This document shows positions 15,429-18,283 of a stretch of DNA of 18,283 nucleotides, piece by piece. The stretch comes from Pseudomonadota bacterium (lineage in GTDB: Bacteria; Myxococcota_A; Polyangia; Polyangiales; Polyangiaceae), in the NCBI GenBank assembly GCA_023398955.1, contig JAEWRL010000221.1, positions 1-18,283 on the forward strand, read 5' to 3'. Position 1 is the first letter of the stretch. Every line of letters begins with the position of its first letter. Position numbers and translations under genes: made by a program. The notes below the pieces were generated by a model. It was given only the letters and a program-made list of their open reading frames with translations. It searched no databases and was not told the origin of the DNA.

Positions 15429-16991
15429 ATGCCGACTCAGCGCGACGATCAACTGGTGGGCGAGCTGGTCCGCGTTGCCTTCGAGAGGTCTCCCGCTGGG
15501 ACGCTCGTCGTGGACGAACAGGGGAACATAGTGCTGGCCAGCGCCGAGGCCGCGCGCCTCTTCGGCTACAGCGTTTCGGAGCTGGAGGGACTGTCCGTCG
15601 ATGCGCTGGTGCCCGCCGCATTGGTGAGCAAGCACTCAACGCTCCGCCGAGCCTACTCCACGGAGACGCTGAAGCGTCCCATGGGCGGCGGACGGGTTCT
15701 CCGAGGCCAGCGGAAGGACGGCGGCGAGGTATTGCTCGAGATCGGGTTGAACCCGGTGCAGACGAGTCAGGGTCGCTTCGTCGTCGCGACGTGCGTTGAC
15801 GTAAGCGCCCGCGAACACGCGCAGCGTCGCCTCCGCGAGAGCGAGCAACGGGTGGCGCAGCTGCAGAAGCTGGACGCGGTCGGCACGCTGGCGGGAGGCA
15901 TTGCCCATGACTTCAACAACATCTTGATGGCAATCGTTGGCTACGCGGAGCTCCTCCGTACCTCGCTGGAAGATACCCCCGCAATGGTCGCGGACGTAGA
16001 TGCCATCCTGGCGGCGGCGCAACGTGGAGAGGAGTTGGCCCGCCAGCTCCAGGTCTTCACGAGCCACGCAACGCCCCCGACGACCGCAATCACCGTAAGC
16101 GCACCCGTCATCGAAGCTTTGGCCCTGCTGCGGCCGGCGCTATCGTCCAAGGTCGTTGTGCATTCCCATTTCGACCCCGCGACCCCCGCTGTGCTCGCGT
16201 TGAGCGGGCAGATTCACCAGATCATGATGAATCTGGGCAAGAACGCGGTGGCTGCCATGGCGCAGGAGCCAGGAGTGCTGCGGGTCGTGGTGCAACCGGT
16301 GCGAGTTTCCGGCGAGGACGCTGCCAAGTACCCCGATGCGCGTCCTGGTCTTTATGCCTGCCTCGAAGTGAGCGACACTGGGTGTGGCATCGCACCGGAG
16401 TCACTCCACCGCGTTTTCGAGCCCTTCTTCACGACGCAGGAGGCAGGGCAGGGTAGCGGCTTGGGTCTCGCTGTGGTGCACGGCATCGTGAGAGAGCTCG
16501 AGGGGTTCGTCATCGTCGAAAGCGAGCCGGGTCGAGGTTCCCTCTTCCGAGTGATGCTTCCCGCTGCCGTGCTCCAGCCAAAGGATTCGCCGGATGGTCG
16601 CCCTTCGCCGGAGCGGGGAGGGCTCCGCGCCCTGTGGGTCGACGATGAGCCGCAACTCGCTGCGCTCGGTCAGCGCCAGCTCCAGCGCTGGGGAATCGAA
16701 GTGCGCACCCATTCGTCCAGCCTGCAGGCTTTGGAGGAGTTCCTCGCCGACCCGAGCGGATTCGATGTCGTCGTCACGGACAATGTCATGCCGCACATGT
16801 CGGGTCTGGAGCTCGTCAAGCAGCTCAAGGCGCACCGTCCGGACATACCAGCCCTGATTGTGACGGGCTACAGCTCGCAGCTGACGGCCGAGCTCCTGCA
16901 AGAGCATGGGGTGAACAGGGTCCTTGCCAAGCCGTTCGATGCTGCCCAGCTGAGGGCCGCGATCAGCGAGCTCCTGGGACAAGACATGTAG
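15429..16991 (+). CDS. Soluble PAS hybrid histidine kinase
   Basis: A 520-residue cytoplasmic two-component protein with no membrane segment. A PAS sensor domain covers about 8-130 (FERSPAGTLVVDEQGNIVLASAEAARLFGY). The HisKA domain has the phospho-acceptor His160 in GGIAHDFNNIL. The ATPase domain shows the N-box Asn272 (NLGKNAVAAM), G1 DTGCGI (316-321), F-box FEPFF and G2 GSGLGLAVV. A C-terminal receiver (about 399-516) keeps all key residues: Asp405/Asp406, phospho-Asp451 (VTDNVMP), Thr479 and Lys501 (AKPF). It has no DNA-binding output, so it signals to a partner. The ATG at 15429 has GAGGA 3 nt upstream and follows a sigma-54-like promoter; the frame is open further upstream but that part lies before the promoter. 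It diverges from the large pseudo-receiver gene. Confidence 0.95.
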   Translation: MPTQRDDQLVGELVRVAFERSPAGTLVVDEQGNIVLASAEAARLFGYSVSELEGLSVDALVPAALVSKHSTLRRAYSTETLKRPMGGGRVLRGQRKDGGEVLLEIGLNPVQTSQGRFVVATCVDVSAREHAQRRLRESEQRVAQLQKLDAVGTLAGGIAHDFNNILMAIVGYAELLRTSLEDTPAMVADVDAILAAAQRGEELARQLQVFTSHATPPTTAITVSAPVIEALALLRPALSSKVVVHSHFDPATPAVLALSGQIHQIMMNLGKNAVAAMAQEPGVLRVVVQPVRVSGEDAAKYPDARPGLYACLEVSDTGCGIAPESLHRVFEPFFTTQEAGQGSGLGLAVVHGIVRELEGFVIVESEPGRGSLFRVMLPAAVLQPKDSPDGRPSPERGGLRALWVDDEPQLAALGQRQLQRWGIEVRTHSSSLQALEEFLADPSGFDVVVTDNVMPHMSGLELVKQLKAHRPDIPALIVTGYSSQLTAELLQEHGVNRVLAKPFDAAQLRAAISELLGQDM

Positions 16992-17278
16992 CGTGAGACA
17001 GCGCTGTCCCTAGATGGAGCCTCGCTCCCGCTGCCACCCGAAGCTCGGCAACGTCAGCGCAAGGCATGCCGGCGCCCAAGTACAGCTCCCCGCAAGTTCG
17101 CACCCAGTCAAGTCGAGCCCGAGCCCCGATCGTTGAGGCGCAGGACGATGGCGGTCAGCATGGCGATCGTGCGCCGTGCCATTCGATGGAACCGCGCCTT
17201 GTCTCCCGGGGAGAATTCGGACAGGATGACGACGGCGTTGCGGGCTTCCTTCGGGCTCGGGCTCGGGCACCAGAACCG
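16992..17278. other. Spacer after the kinase gene
   Basis: About 290 bases without a supported gene. A perfect 12-bp palindrome GACAGCGCTGTC (16997-17008) lies 5 bases after the kinase stop; it has no loop or T-run and is a poor terminator. Open frames on both strands give biased, unfamiliar peptides. The right part may be decayed insertion-sequence DNA, since it borders the transposase remnant, but I cannot show this. Confidence 0.5.
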
Positions 17279-17610
17279 CTATGCGGCGATCGCCAGTTGC
17301 GGGTCGACCCTCGCCCGGACGTTGTCGAAGAAGCTCGTTGACCAGCGGAACGGATGCGCTTGTACGTTCCACTGCAGGATGAACTCAATCATCTTGCGCT
17401 CACGGTCGAAGCGCAGCCCCCACCTGCGGACGACCTTGCGCGTCAGTTGCAGCTCCGGCTCCAGCCTCATCAATGGCTTGCGTGCCGCCAACCCCAGAAC
17501 CACCTTCGCCCGTAACACCTCTCGATGGGTGCCGTCAGCGAGCGCGTTCGCCTCTCCAGCTCCTGCCGCTTGCAGTCGGTCAGGACGACCCGGATCGGTG
17601 TGGCCTTCAT
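17279..17610 (-). pseudogene. Decayed IS630-type transposase remnant
   Basis: Reading right to left, the frame from ATG 17610 gives TPIRVVLTDCKRQELERRTRSLTAP, the usual N-terminus of IS630-family transposases. Near 17525 the frame changes, and the match continues in another frame as EVLRAKVVLGLAARK followed by LTRKVVRRW, the helix-turn-helix region. One missing base in the codon after TAP would explain the shift. After RFDRER the sequence jumps straight to EFILQWNVQAHPFRWSTSFF, a phrase from the extreme C-terminus of the same family. The whole DDE catalytic part (over 200 residues) is therefore gone. No clear terminal inverted repeats or target duplication were found. It is inactive. Confidence 0.75.
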
Positions 17611-17677
17611 CCCGCCTACGAACACCGGATGCCCGCCTTGGGTGACTACTATGGGTACATTGTTCCGGGGAGGCGTA

Positions 17678-17896
17678 CTAAGCGCGGGTGTGCTGGTGCT
17701 TGCCATTCGGAAGTAGCTCGTCCGGAACTGCGCTTCCCGACAGTGCCACCTGGAAACGCGCGCAGCGCTCGAAGTCCGCCTTGCAGTAGAGAACGATGAA
17801 GGTCCCAATGAGCGTCGTCGTGCTGCAACGCCGGTGGAGCACGCAGTTCTCCAGGCGCGGGCAAGCAGGGGAGTCTTTCTGATCAGGCATGGACAT
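17678..17896 (-). CDS. Small four-cysteine protein, unknown function
   Basis: A 72-residue protein starting at ATG 17896 (ATG 17890 is equally possible; no ribosome site is seen for either). Its pattern is CPRLENC, a further Cys, then YCKADFERCARF and later VPDELLPNG. Small bacterial proteins with 'C..L..C....YC......CARY.V....G....VP..L.PN' are common and lack an assigned function; this one fits the pattern as I remember it. The spacing is C-x5-C, C-x6-C for the outer pairs, which could hold a metal or an iron-sulfur cluster. It lies 67 bases upstream of the transposase remnant on the same strand. The frame also extends to 17989, but that addition does not look like the family. Confidence 0.6.
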   Translation of the reverse strand: MSMPDQKDSPACPRLENCVLHRRCSTTTLIGTFIVLYCKADFERCARFQVALSGSAVPDELLPNGKHQHTRA

Positions 17897-18195
17897 CAGA
17901 GCGTAGTGTATCGCTTCTGTGGCGCCCACCGCGGATGAAACGCCACCCAGCGCCATCTTGCCAGCACCGTGTGGGTTGAGCTGGCACACGAGCCCCGGTG
18001 TCGAGCCTTCAGCGCTTCACTTCTTGGCGAAGGGATGCCCTGAACATGGCTCATAGAATCGATCGCGTCTCAGTGCCAATGTGGGTCTGAAGGCTCCGTT
18101 CGGTTGCTACACTGAGGTCCCTGCATCCCCGCCTGCGTGCGGTAGGAGGAGGTCGTCGGAGCGCGTCGCGAAGCTCGCCCTGCGCGTGACTGGTT
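17897..18195. other. Gene-poor spacer before the right-edge array
   Basis: About 300 bases in which I see no supported gene, RNA or promoter. TACACT about 10 bases upstream of the small cysteine protein start, on the minus strand, could be a -10, but no -35 accompanies it. No tRNA T-loop signature was found. Confidence 0.4.
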
Positions 18196-18283
18196 GGCGA
18201 GGTCGCTGTAACGGACGGCGAGGTCGCTGTAACGGACGGCGAGGTCGCTGTAACGGACGGCGAGGTCGCTGTAACGGACGGCG
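18196..18283. repeat. 21-bp tandem repeat array at the right edge
   Basis: Four perfect 21-bp units (18196-18216, 18217-18237, 18238-18258, 18259-18279) plus the first 4 bases of a fifth run off the window. Each contains GAGGTCGCTGTAACGGAC. The period keeps frame: all three minus-strand frames are open through it (one reads VRYSDLA per unit), and two of three plus-strand frames are open, so it could be the start or end of a coding repeat lying outside the window, or a non-coding minisatellite. No variation between units implies recent expansion. Confidence 0.97.

Noticed and set aside
17010..17388. Open frames on both strands after the kinase
   Set aside because: Peptides are Arg/Ser/Pro-biased without motifs, and no start has a ribosome site.

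Overview
The window looks like a stretch of chromosome from a large, high-GC Gram-negative genome. The best guess is a Myxococcota (Polyangia-like) bacterium. This rests on GC-rich third codon positions, signal-peptide and lipoprotein genes, a gldA-gldF-gldG-DUF4340 cluster, a large protein mixing degenerate receiver domains with DUF4388/PATAN-like domains and TPRs, a sigma-54-type promoter in front of a hybrid histidine kinase, and many minisatellites. The assignment is inferred from content; no database search was possible.

Layout. (1) 1-130: a 13-bp T/G-rich tandem array at the left edge. (2) 307-1917: a small DUF3634-like membrane protein, then overlapping fliO-like and fliP-like genes of the flagellar/type III export gate, with no fliQ, fliR or flhB after them. 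(3) 1918-2248: mostly non-coding, with a near-consensus sigma-70 promoter. (4) 2249-7123: a compact four-gene operon for a GldA/GldF/GldG-type ABC transporter plus a DUF4340 protein. (5) 7124-7327: an intergenic region with a strong two-part hairpin. (6) 7328-11104: pheT without pheS, overlapped by a secreted outer-membrane-type protein carrying seven EPEQATA repeats, in turn overlapped by a small lipoprotein. (7) 11144-15147, minus strand: an alpha/beta hydrolase translationally coupled to an upstream 1000-residue pseudo-receiver/DUF4388/TM/TPR protein. (8) 15381-16991: sigma-54-like promoter and a soluble PAS hybrid histidine kinase, divergent from region 7. (9) 17279-17896: a decayed IS630-type transposase and a small four-cysteine protein. 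(10) 18196-18283: a 21-bp tandem array running off the right edge.

How the genes work together. The GldA/F/G/DUF4340 set forms one transporter. FliO and FliP would act in one export gate whose other parts must lie elsewhere, if they exist. The kinase and the divergently encoded TPR protein plus hydrolase may form a signalling module; this is inferred only from adjacency. Four unrelated tandem repeats, two of them inside genes, suggest frequent slippage-type length change in this region.
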